This document shows positions 47,810-57,690 of a DNA stretch of 64,000 nt, in pieces (position 1 is the stretch's first letter; each line of letters opens with the position of its first letter). A model generated the notes under the pieces. That model was not told where the DNA came from, did no database searches, and worked only from the letters and a program-made list of their open reading frames with translations. The position numbers were made by a program, and so were the translations under genes. The DNA is from Diplosphaera chodatii (taxonomy: Eukaryota; Chlorophyta; Trebouxiophyceae; Prasiolales; Stichococcaceae): the NCBI GenBank assembly GCA_032358165.1, contig JAALGY010000033.1:2108001-2172000 (forward strand). Reading direction: 5' to 3'.

Positions 47810-49665
47810 CTACTTCTTCGATCGGATCCCTGCTGACTTGCTATTTCGAAGGTGCTCAAACGACTTCAGGGTGCGCTGCAGTGCCTCGTCCATTGTGACA
47901 CCGGGTTCGTAGCCCAGGTCGTTCTTGGCCCGTGAGATGTTGAATCGTCGGTTGCTGGCTGCAATTCTGATGCGGTTGCGCGTGAACTCCGACGCCGCAA
48001 GCGGGCGGCCCATCAGTTTGAAGATGGGCATAACCTGCAGTTAAAAGATTGCTGCATGAGCATGCACAAGTGGCTAAAGGTCATGTGGCTTCAGATGCCA
48101 GTCCAGATGATCAAGTCAGAAAGCCTGCAACTCACCAAGTACTCAAATATGCAAGCGAGCATGAAGATCAAGCCGAACGGCAGCTTGATGCGAGGCCGCC
48201 TATAGTCCAAGCCCTGTTGACCAGCCACTGCCATTGTTTGCAGCAATACAGTTATGTGTTTCACGTGCAGTAACTATACCGTACATACGTCAGCAGCAGC
48301 ATATCATTGCAACAAGCATGCAAGCTGCATCAGCCTGACAAACCTCGCAGACATCGCCCAGGAACTCCCAGAAGGGGCGAGGCTCATCGTTTGTGATGAA
48401 GTACGGCCGCCCTGCCACTGGCGACCCCATCACCAGCTTCTCGGCAGCCTGACATGGTGTGAAAAACAGGTTGCACAACCTGTTCTGCATGCAGATGCAC
48501 CGGCAGCCTGTTTGAGCACACCAACAATGCCAGACGGCATGAGTCGGCCAGCAGTGCAGCAGCGCACCTGTATGTGTGCCTGCGCCACGTTGCCCACGTA
48601 GGTGAAGTCCATGACGTTGCGGCCATTGCCGATCATGTACTTCATCTTGCCAGCGGCAGCCTTGTCAATCAAGACCGGCACAAACAGCGGGTCACCCTCG
48701 CCAAAGATGCCACTCGGCCGCAGCGCAACTGTGGCAAGGCCCTGGCCATTGGCCGACAGCACGACCGTCTCGCCCAGCACCTGATGCAAGGCAGCAGCCC
48801 GTCTCAGCACTGGTCATCTCAGGTGCACTCCCGACAGCCGCCTGCCTGCTAGCACACCGAGCATGCACACAGCGGCACACCTTGGTGCGGGTGTAGAAGT
48901 CCAGCGGGCGGCTGGCGTACGGCTGGTCCTCGTTGACGTCCACCAGATCCTTGCCCTCAAACACGACCGACGCCGAGCTGGTGTACACGAGCTTCGGCAC
49001 CTTGCCCGCCTGCGCCACGCAGAGAGCAACGCCGCGCTCACATGGTAGTCGTGTGCAAGCGCCCAGTGAAGAAGCATAACACATGCTCAATGCCCATGCT
49101 ATCGCTGGGAGTTTCACGAAGATGATGGGCGGTCCTTACGATGTCGCACCTTGCAGGCTGCCACCACATGCTCCGTGCCGCGCACGTTGACAGCATACAT
49201 GAGCTCCTGGTTGGAGGCGTTGGAGGCCGATGGCGAGGCCGTCGCACAGTGAAACACCACATCACGACCTGCATACAATGACTGGTCATGCAGGAACTCT
49301 GATGCACGCACATCTACTGTGTGCGTTGACAGGGCACCGTATCCGAGCACTTGTCAATGGGTGTCACCTTCGCAGGCCTTGTTGACATCCTCTGGCTTGC
49401 GCAGGTCCCCAACAATGGTCTCAACGCCATTCTCTTCGCTGGGTCTGATATCAAACACGGTCACCTGCAGTGGCGTTGCAACTGAATCGTCAGGAAACGT
49501 CCCTCCTGTGTCCCACACAGTGCAACCCACCACAAGTTCGAGCCCACATGCCCCGCCCACCTGATATTTGCCTGTCCGAAGCAGGGCGCGCACCAAGTGC
49601 TGCCCCAAAAAGCCTGCCCCTCCTATCACCAGACAGTTCTGCTGCCCGCGCCTGGTGCTGACCAT
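47810..49665 (-). CDS. Sterol-4-alpha-carboxylate 3-dehydrogenase-like (3-beta-HSD family)
   Basis: An NAD(P)-dependent oxidoreductase of the extended short-chain family. The closest family I recognise is the decarboxylating 3-beta-hydroxysteroid dehydrogenase of the sterol C4-demethylation complex in the ER. The start at 49665 leads straight into the Rossmann fold ([20 protein letters not shown]). Next are [74 protein letters not shown] and the catalytic Tyr-Lys in PLDFYTRTK near 48890. Then come [20 protein letters not shown] and [20 protein letters not shown], then [20 protein letters not shown] and a hydrophobic stretch ([12 protein letters not shown]). The end [20 protein letters not shown] is typical. 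Stop TAG is at 47810. Other 3-beta-HSD-like substrates remain possible. Confidence 0.88.
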
Positions 49666-49744
49666 TGTTGATATGGCTCAGCCTCAGTTGACTACCGAGT
49701 TGCTGCCCGCCTGGTGCTAGATGTTGCAGTAAAGGCGAGAGGGC

Positions 49745-50272
49745 CTATGCCATGCGTCGACGCTGCTGTTCCTTCCGAACCATTTCGTGCAGCTCGTCTG
49801 CAGTTGGTGGGCGTGGGCCCTCGGGAGGATAGTCGACGTAGTTCCTCTGCATCGTGACGAATCACACATGGCGACAAGCCGTAAACAGCAAAGTGGGGCA
49901 CCTCACAGCGACACACAGGACGGTGCGCTCACGTTTTTGATGAGGGAAGCCAGGTTCTTTGGACTACCAGATATCGCAGCGATCATGCCAATCGGAATGG
50001 AGATGTAGCAGCAGAACTTGAAGATCTGTCGAGCAGCATGCATGCGCTGTGGGACACGAGTTCAAGTGCTTTGCTGCATGCTGTGGTGTTTGCTACACTC
50101 TGAACAGGCCGGTGCGGACCGTCCATGCATCTCACGATGGATCACCAACATACGTTGTGCGCTGTTATGAGGGTTGAATATGGCTCTGCATATGGCCACA
50201 TCACTGGCATGCGCCACAGTCCATGCAGAAGCACAGCCTCACCTCAAGCGCGCCCCACTTCATCTGCCCCAT
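49745..50272 (-). CDS. PET100: PET100-like cytochrome c oxidase assembly factor
   Basis: A very small three-exon gene, each exon too short to stand out alone: 50272-50243, 50025-49933 and 49846-49745. All joins are GT-AG and phase 0, giving 74 residues, close to the human protein (about 73). It begins MGQMKWGALEIFKFCCYISI, then PIGMIAAISGSPKNLASLIK, and ends RNYVDYPPEGPRPPTADELH followed by a charged helix (EMVRKEQQRRRMA). LEIF near the start, one membrane span, a Pro-rich YPPEGP-type turn and a basic C-terminal helix form the PET100 pattern. PET100 is an inner mitochondrial membrane factor needed to build complex IV. The name rests on this pattern and size. Its stop is only 80 bases from the sterol dehydrogenase start. 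Confidence 0.75.
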
Positions 50273-51145
50273 GTTTGCTTTGACATGTTGGTGTACTGGT
50301 GGTGTTGATCAATGTCAAGTGGCGGTAGTCAGACAGTGAGCAGAGGTCTCTGAGGTCATCTGCCTCTGTAGTCACATGGCCCTGCATCAGCACCATGCCA
50401 TCGTCACACCGGCTGGCATGCGAATACATTTACGTTTTGCCAGTTCACCATTGCAAGTGCAAAGGTCAAGATATACAGCAAGTAATTGCATGCCACTTGG
50501 CGACAATAGAAGATAAATTGTGGAGTGATCACGACACTTCATCTGCAGCTGCCAGGTGCAGGACAGCGCAGAGGTCGGGTTTGTCCCCTCCCGAGTGATC
50601 ATATAGCACATTGTGTTTCACAGTGACAGTGACATTAGTGCACCGGCACACTGAGACCCCCTGCCAGACCGCTGCGTCACTTGATGGATGGCGGTCAGCA
50701 TGCGGAGGATGCTGAACTTTCAGCGGGAACCAAGGCGACCCTCTACCTGTTGGGTCAGCTCTGCGACCCGCAGCCTGTGGTGACACGCCGTGTTGATTCA
50801 TCTGTCAAGCAGGCAGGCTAGGTCCGCAGCATAACCACACGATCTTACACGCAGGTGCATTCTTCACCTGTGCGGCACTGCTCATTTCATGGCGCTTTGT
50901 GCGAGCCATCCTTGCTTCGGTGTCACGAGCACTGCCCAAGCCAAAGTCTGCAGCGAAACCAGCAGCGGCACATCTGCGGCGTGCGACACAAAAGCCCGCA
51001 GCTCAAGCGCAGTCTGGGTGCGGATACCTGCTGCTGGCGCATTGCAACAACAATGTAAGCTGTGGGCACACAGCAGTTTCTGGCTTACTCTTGACATGCC
51101 ATCTGCAGCAACACATCAGCCGCTGAAGCGCCTGCTGGCCACAGC
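50273..51145. other. Divergent promoter and possible TBL2 5' exon
   Basis: Lies between the PET100 start (-) and the first certain TBL2 exon (+). A segment near 50899-51054 is Lys/Ala-rich (LPKPKSAAKPAAAHLRRATQ) and ends at a good donor (gtaagc at 51055). It could be the N-terminal exon of TBL2, but the phase does not fit the next exon simply. Nothing else is recognisable. Confidence 0.35.
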
Positions 51146-52919
51146 ATGAAGCAGCTACTGAAACAGTCGAAGAAGACTGCATCTCAGAACAGCCAAGCGG
51201 CAGATGCAGGGTCGCACAGTCCTCTGTACCTCAACACGCTCAAGGTGGTTGTGTGTCGTGAAAGTTGCAACATGCTTGACCATCCAGAAAACCATGCTTG
51301 CGAATGAGGGGAGGCGGCAAAGTTCCAACCATCAAAGTATCTTTGCCAGGGGCATGGAGACTCCGTCACCGGTGTATCGTGGAGTCCAGACGGACAGATG
51401 CTTGCTACTGCCTGCGAGGACAGGACCATCCGGGTGTTCAACCTCAGTGGCGACCTCAGCAGTGGCAACATTGGCTTCCGACGAAAAGCCCTCACGCGCG
51501 GCTTGGTTGACGTTGCATTTGGGCAGTCAGCAAAGCAGCTGGTCGTCCTCACCAAAGGTGAGAACTGACTACAGTCTGCAGAACGAGGTGTCTGTGACCG
51601 CAAGGTGAGTGGTCCTGGTATGAGTGGCGTAGTCTGCCCGCAGGGTCTTTGGATGCCGCATCACTAGCCATGTACGACCCCAGCAGTAACTACTCGACGT
51701 TATGGGAGGTGACAACCATTACAAAGCTGTGTCGCTTCACACTGCATATGTCGCTTGTGATGCACCAGAGTGTGCACGCCCATCAGGCGATCGTGAACAA
51801 ACCCGCTCAGTACTGTACAGCTGGACAGTGCGCACGGCGGCGGCGCAGCGCTGACCGTTGATGGGTGCACGAGGGGCGTGTTTGCCACATGCGGTCAGAA
51901 GACAGACTTTAAGGTTTTCAGGTGAGCACTGCACCTGTGCAACAGCATATTTGGCTTGTGCTTTGGGTGTTGTTTTCCAGCAGGAATACTCGCATACATA
52001 ATTGGCTGAAGTTGACGGTTACATCGCGTCGCAGTTCCCAGGGGAAGCAGTTGGCAGCACTGGACTCGGCGGGGTTAACTAATCACAATGTTGCACTGTC
52101 AGCCAATGGTCGGTGGGTTGCAGCAGCAACATTCACCAGCGATGTGAAGATCCACGAGATCTTGTATGACAAGGCGGGCGCCTTCCTAAAGACCTCCAAA
52201 GTGATGGATCTGAAGGTGCGCAATTTGTGGTGATGCATACCAATGATTTATAGCGGGCCTCAGCCTGGATCCGAGCTGACGCCATGAGCTGTTGTACTTA
52301 GACACAGCTCGCACATATCGTCAGGGTATACCTCCTTGGAACAGGGCCACACCCGACAGGTGTCAGCGGTGGCATTCTCTCCAGACGGCCGCAAGGCTGT
52401 GACAGCGTCTCAGGACCATTCCATGCGGATATGGAACCTCGCTGTGCGCTATCAGCAGCAGGAGGATCCGAAATGCCTCGTGAACGTCCAGCAGCAGGTA
52501 CGCCTCACATGCATCGAGCATCTGGCATTTCGGGAGTCGAAAGCCTTGATGTTGCGTCGTCAACATTCACAACTGCCGTGCAGGTGCCCAACGGCCAGAG
52601 CTATGAGCTGTTGGCATTTGGTGCCCATGGCGTCATTGCAGCAGCGCTGGGGCGCACCCTGCACATGATCGACTCGGCGTCAGGCGCCGTGATGTCTGTC
52701 ATCGACGATGCCCACAGTCCTGTCGCCTACCTTCAGTGGTCACCAGTGCCCAGGCTGACAGGTGAGACGCCGGTGGACGCTGTCGGCATGATGTGCATTG
52801 GCAGGACCAGAGAAGAAGTGGGTGGCGATGATGCCGCTGTGTGTGGCGCAGGCGAGGGCGAAGCGCATATTCTGGCCACTGCCGGGGATCGTCGGGTTCG
52901 GCTGTGGCGGAGTGTCTAG
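51146..52919 (+). CDS. TBL2: TBL2-like WD40 protein (transducin beta-like 2)
   Basis: A WD-repeat scaffold. In animals TBL2 is an ER-membrane protein linked to PERK signalling and translation; the algal role is unknown. The first certain exon begins MKQLLKQSKKTASQNSQAAD and ends SPLYLNTLK. WD repeats follow: HGDSVTGVSWSPDGQMLATA with CEDRTIRVFNLSGD; RGLVDVAFGQSAKQLVVLTK; GVFATCGQKTDFKVF; TNHNVALSANGRWVAAATFT with SDVKIHEILYDKAGAFLKTS; GHTRQVSAVAFSPDGRKAVT with ASQDHSMRIWNLAVRYQQQE; and the closing HILATAGDRRVRLWRSV before TAG at 52919. The DVKIHEI block followed by the VRYQQQEDP segment matches TBL2 better than a general WD40 protein. The TBL2 N-terminal membrane helix was not found, so a 5' exon upstream is probably missing. 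Confidence 0.8.
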
Positions 52920-53119
52920 AGTGTAGAATAGCACCTTGCAAGCTACCCAGCGGATGCCCAAGGGGGTTGTGATAAGTAAGCGTGCCATGCTGGGCGTGCT
53001 GTGCCCCGATCACACACCATCTGCACCCAGCACGCGGGCATCCGCATTGCCATCTCGGCAACGTATGCGACATCTTGCTTCATGATCACATGTCTCGCAG
53101 ATAGACAGGGATGTGAAAC

Positions 53120-56100
53120 ATGCAGCGATCTCTGTTTTTGGTGCCACTGAACAGGCAACACCAAGTGCAGCCTATTGCATGCAAAGAAAATGCAACTGTA
53201 AAGGTTGGCAGATCAAAGAGCAACGGGCTGCCAGCCAGCGTCAGCAGAGAGGCAATTGAGGTTACAGCTAAAGTCGCGAATGGTGCTCTGCATCTGCATG
53301 TGCTTGTGAAGAGCACTGCGCATGTGCGCAGGGCAGCACAATCCCAGACGGTCGCGCACAAAACCGGCGACGAGCTTCAGGTGCGGCAACAGCTGCTGCG
53401 GCATGCTGTGCACCTGCCGGTACGTTGGGTCAGGCAAGGCACCCACTCTCACCTGTCCTGGGTTCAGCTGGCGGTCGGCGACCAACTGTTCCTGGGCAAG
53501 GCAGAGCAGGCGAATGGCTTCAGCATACAGGCAAGGCTGCGCTGATCACGCCTGTGTCCACCACACATGCGCATGCATGGCTGTACCACACGATCGTTCT
53601 GCGCCTGCAGGCGAGCAAGCGGTTCAATGAGTGTGGTAGCGCCGCCGAGCAGCCCGCCAAGCGGGCGAAGCTGGGTTCCGGTCACAGCGGGCATACATCA
53701 GCTGCATCCCCATCCAAGCGGCAATCGCCATCAGCTGCCACCAGCTGCAGTGCCAACCCAACGCAGGCATCAGTTCCTGCTGCAGACGGCCCGCTCAGGG
53801 GCTTGCATCTTGTATTTTGGCGGCTGAAACATGCCAAGCAGCTCTGCGAGCAGGTGTGGATTGGGTTTTCGAGCACGTGCGAACAGCGTGGTGAATCTGA
53901 CAACCATTGCCACATATCAATACCAATGCTGCTGTGTGTTCAGGCGCAGCGGCAGGGTGCCTCAGTACAGGGAAGTTTCTTACCCAACACGGACTTTGCG
54001 GTTGTGGAGCCGCTGACGCAGACATCGCAACTGCTGCAGGAGCTCGCCGAGCTGGACAGGTGCCAATGTGAGCATGGTTGCCCAGCGTGCTGTGGCACTG
54101 ATGTACCATTGCCTTGCATGCAGAAGGAGGCTCCTGCTCTGCAGGTCAAAGCTGCCACAACAGCTGCGGTTTGTCACGAGGGACTTCCTTGCGGACACCT
54201 TCTCAGCTGGCACGCTGCAGGACCCAGTCAGGTGCCCTGCAACGTCTTCTCGTTTGGATAACAGTCCGACGCCGAAGCGGGTCAGTCGCCCATGCATGAC
54301 ACCGCAGCCTGTTCTGCAGGTATGTAGTGGAACACAAGCGGCCCACCGAGCGCCATGCACGCAGCCCCACGCCAGAGCCGCAGCTGCAGCAGACTGCCAC
54401 GCCTGGCGCAGCTGCTGGAGGCGCTGCCGCTGCAGGAGCTGGTGCTAAGGTCACCATGCAGCCGGCCACGGCGACAGCAGTACGGGTTGGTCGCATTGAA
54501 GCGGGCGCATTCAGCGATGCCGGGCCGCAGGTCCCGCGCAGCCGCAGGTGACGTTGGATGACTGCTGACTGAAGATCACAGCTTGCATGAGCAACATGCC
54601 AGCATAAGAGACTGCCCCGGAAATATTTCGAGGTATCCTGTGTCGTCAACTGCAGTCCTGGGCCGCAGGTTCACTGGCGGGGACCTGCAGGACAGCAGGC
54701 CGTGGGGCACTGGCGGCGTGTGGCTGGAGCCGTACGACGAGGCTCGCGCCAAGGCGTCCATCAAGCGCCTGTTCGACGCCTGGCACCAGTCCCCCAAGGA
54801 GCTGGCCCAGAAGGCGCAGGCAAGGGGCGATGGCGACGGCGATGCCAGCGATGCAGAAGAGGCTACAGGTAGCGTTATTGGTCCTTCTCGGGCTGTGTGT
54901 TGCATATGGCACAAGAACGATGCGTCGAGGTCAGCGGCAACCGGTCGGCCACATGCTCACGGACGCTGAGGAAGCTGTGCTGCTCTTTGCAGAGGCACCA
55001 GCGGCTGCAAATGCCGTGTGCGAGCATGCAGCGTGCTCTGCATGCGCCGTGTGCATCGTCAGGGAGCTGGAGGAGACCAAGCGGCTGTACCGCTCGCGCA
55101 CCGACCAGTTCCGCATCAAAGCAGTGGAGGTGACACTGCCATGAGCTCCGTGCACAGCCGCCGCCCTTGTGCAATACCCGTGCTGCTGCGCCGTCATCTC
55201 ATGCAGTGCCTCCCTGTCCTGCAAGCCATGTCAGTGCGGCGTGAGCCATTGAAGTGCATGGCGCTGCAGAAAGGCATCGCAGTGCTGAGCACCTGGGAGC
55301 ACCCCCTGCGCACCGAGGACGATGTCGACATGGTCGGCGTCGGCAAGAAGACACGCGACAAGATCCTTGAGATCATGGAGACTGGGCACCTGGAGCGCAA
55401 CGCAGTGCGGGCAGCTGATCCCACGTGGCAGGTGCTCCCAGTTGCTTGCGCTGCGGGTTTACCAGATGCTGCACATCGGCACAGCGGTTGTTCATGTCAG
55501 GGACGTTGCTGGGTGCAGGCGAAGCAGCTGTTTGCCAGCGTCTGGGGCTGCGGCGACATTGTGGCCGAGAAATGGTACCGGGAGGGCTGCCGGACCCTCG
55601 ATGATGTCAGGACGCGCTCCGACCTGACAATGCAGCAGCAGGTGCAACACTTCCTGTGGCCCGTTCACTTTGACAATGCTCTGTAACCTGTCCAGCCTGG
55701 ACTTGTCGGTGCTCTCAATGAGGCAGTACTTCCTGCAAGTTGCAGGTTGGGCTCAAGTACTTCAATGATATGCAGAAGCGCATTCCGCGTGCAGAGGTAC
55801 ATGTTGCAGCGCTTTCATGTGTGCAAACAGCCTACGCATCCGCGGATGAGATATGCATCCTACATAGCGTCATTGCTGTGTGCTTGTGCCCCTCACAGGC
55901 AGCTGAGTTTGAGCGCACCCTGCGGGCGGCAACTGCTGAGGCGCTCAAGCTGCATGACCCGGATGCAGAGCGCCTCTTTGCTTACCTGCTGGGCTCCTAC
56001 TGCCGCGGCAAGAAGGAGACGGGTGAGACATAGTCGGGCGGAAGCAGAAGCGTTGACCCATGGCAGCACGACATGGTCATAGACAGCACCATGTTCAGCA

Positions 56101-57286
56101 AAGCATCCTGCGGGGAATTTGTGACTAATGTGTGTCCTGTTGATTCCACAGGCGACATCGACCTGGTCATCATTGTGCCCGAAGTCCGGCAGGATAAGGC
56201 AGCAAGCGAGGTGCACCTGGCTGTTCGCCAGAAGCTGCTGGAGAAGGTGAGCCATACGAGTAAACACAGCTGACTCCATTGCCACCAGCCCAAAGCATCA
56301 GCTGCAGATTGGTGTGCAGTTGTCGGCTGGTGCATCCTGCTTCACTTCACTGTAGGTCTGTTGTGACGCCGCAGGGCATCTTGGCGGACGAGATGAATGT
56401 GAGAGCAGTGCACGGCGTCAGCCATGCCGCCAGCTGGTGCGGCATCGGCCGCCTGAGCCCTGAAACCCCTTTCCGCCGTGTGGACATCAAGGTGTGCGCT
56501 GCGGTGACACCCAAGTGCAGCGCCATGTGCGCTTCTGATCATAACTGGCTCTGGTCATAACTGGTTCATGCTGGTTTCTGGACTGCAGCAGCAGCCGTCA
56601 GGAGCTCCTGCTGCTGCCGTGCAGGTGTGGGCGTACAACATCGAGGTGACGGCCATCAACCACTTCATCGGGTCGGGGCCCTTTGCGCGTGCGCTGCGCT
56701 ACTGGGCGCACTTCCACGTGGCGCCCTCCGCCGCGGCGCGGTGCGACCACGACGACGAGGGGCGCCCCCTGGCCCGCGGCTTCAAGCTCAGCGAGCTGGT
56801 GCGGTTCGCCCGCAGTGCAGCAGAGCGCAGTGCAAAGATGACAGATGAGCGTGCTGCAGAGACGCTGTTGTTCACTGGGCACAGTGCTTGACAGTCTTGT
56901 ATGCGTGTACTCCATGTCTGCAGCTTTGTTGCGCTCGACATGTCGAGGTGCCCTGCCACACAGACGCCTCGACTGTGCAGGGGCTGCTGCCCATCAAGAC
57001 GCACCGCCCGCCGGCAGCCGGCCGCTCCCTGAAGGAGACGGACTTCGAGGTGGCCGGCTCGCCCCTCCCCGTGCGCAACGAGACGGACATCTTCCAGGTG
57101 CTGCGCCGGCCCACCGTGACGCCGTGACGCCCATCGTGACGCCATTGCACATCTCCCTCGTTGTCGTCATTGGTTGCAACCTTCCACCAAGTGCCATGAG
57201 GGTGCGATTTACCGCTGTCATGTTCTCCAGCGCAGGCAATGGAGCTGGACTACGTGCCACCCTTCATGCGAATTTTTGGCCCATGA
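53120..57286 (+). CDS. POLL: X-family DNA polymerase (lambda/beta type) with N-terminal FHA and BRCT domains
   Basis: A gap-filling DNA repair polymerase. Exons 1 and 2 (53120-53380, 53468-53530) encode an FHA domain of the PNKP/aprataxin type: FLVPLNRQHQ, KVGRSKSNGLPASVSREAIE, HKTGDELQ, LAVGDQLFLGKAEQANGFSI. A GC-AG intron (53531-53610) joins it in phase 0 to exon 3, a basic Ser-rich linker running into a BRCT-like region (GLHLVFWRLKHAKQLCEQ ... RQGASVQGSFLPNTDFAVVE ... RFVTRDFLADTF). The polymerase follows: 8-kDa lyase helices (ALQKGIAVLSTWEHP), helix-hairpin-helix VGVGKKTRDKILEI, VWGCGDIVAEKWYREGCRTL, GLKYFNDMQKRIPRAEV, catalytic Asp pair in TGDIDLVIIVP (56154-56162), third Asp in FRRVDIK (near 56483), HFIGSGPFARALRYWAHFHV and NETDIFQVLRRPT. 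A last small exon MELDYVPPFMRIFGP ends in TGA at 57284. All three metal-binding Asp are present. Confidence 0.88.
53531..53610 (+). other. GC-AG intron joining the FHA exons to the BRCT/polymerase part
   Basis: The exon ends CATACAG and the intron starts gcaagg, a known minor donor class, and ends gcgcctgcag. It is 80 bases long and phase 0. Without splicing the frame would stop at 53545, so this intron decides whether the FHA domain is part of the polymerase. The intron before it (53381-53467) is 87 bases, in frame and stop-free, so retention there would only add 29 residues. Confidence 0.65.
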
Positions 57287-57690
57287 GCGGGCATGCTGAT
57301 GCTGCGTTGGGAAGGATGTAGTGGTACACGGCTTGTCAGCTGCATTGTATATATATGGACGGCACTCAGAGACGAGGTGGTAGCTTTTGGTCTTGTGTAA
57401 CCCGACTCATTCGCTGCCTCCATGTATACGATCAGTCAGCAGGATGCATGCGGGGCTCTTTGCTGCTTGCAGACTGTTCACTTGTGGTATCTATAGCATC
57501 AGGCGTCAGGATGCATTCTTGCACGGTACAACTCATGGCCATACAGCATTTGCATGGGTCCGACATTGGCATCAGGGCATGCTTGTCATACACTTGAACA
57601 TGTACAGAGAGAGCGCAAGAGCGCTACATTGATTGTCAGAGCCTTATGGGGCCAACCCGGCAGTGCCTGTGCTCTCTAAGAATCTATACA
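57287..57690. other. Convergent intergenic spacer
   Basis: Holds the 3' regions of the polymerase (+) and WDR26 (-) genes. Short AT-rich words (tatatata near 57346) occur. No coding feature seen. Confidence 0.4.
57396..57400 (+). terminator. Possible TGTAA polyadenylation signal (polymerase gene)
   Basis: TGTAA 110 bases after the polymerase stop, a usual distance for the chlorophyte UGUAA signal. Not confirmed. Confidence 0.3.

Noticed and set aside
53120..53545. Possibility that the FHA exons are an independent single-exon gene
   Set aside because: The unspliced frame would insert 29 unrelated residues into the FHA domain just before its final strand and end with only five extra residues. 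Splicing both introns restores a proper FHA ending and runs in phase into the BRCT linker. Kept as an alternative isoform only.
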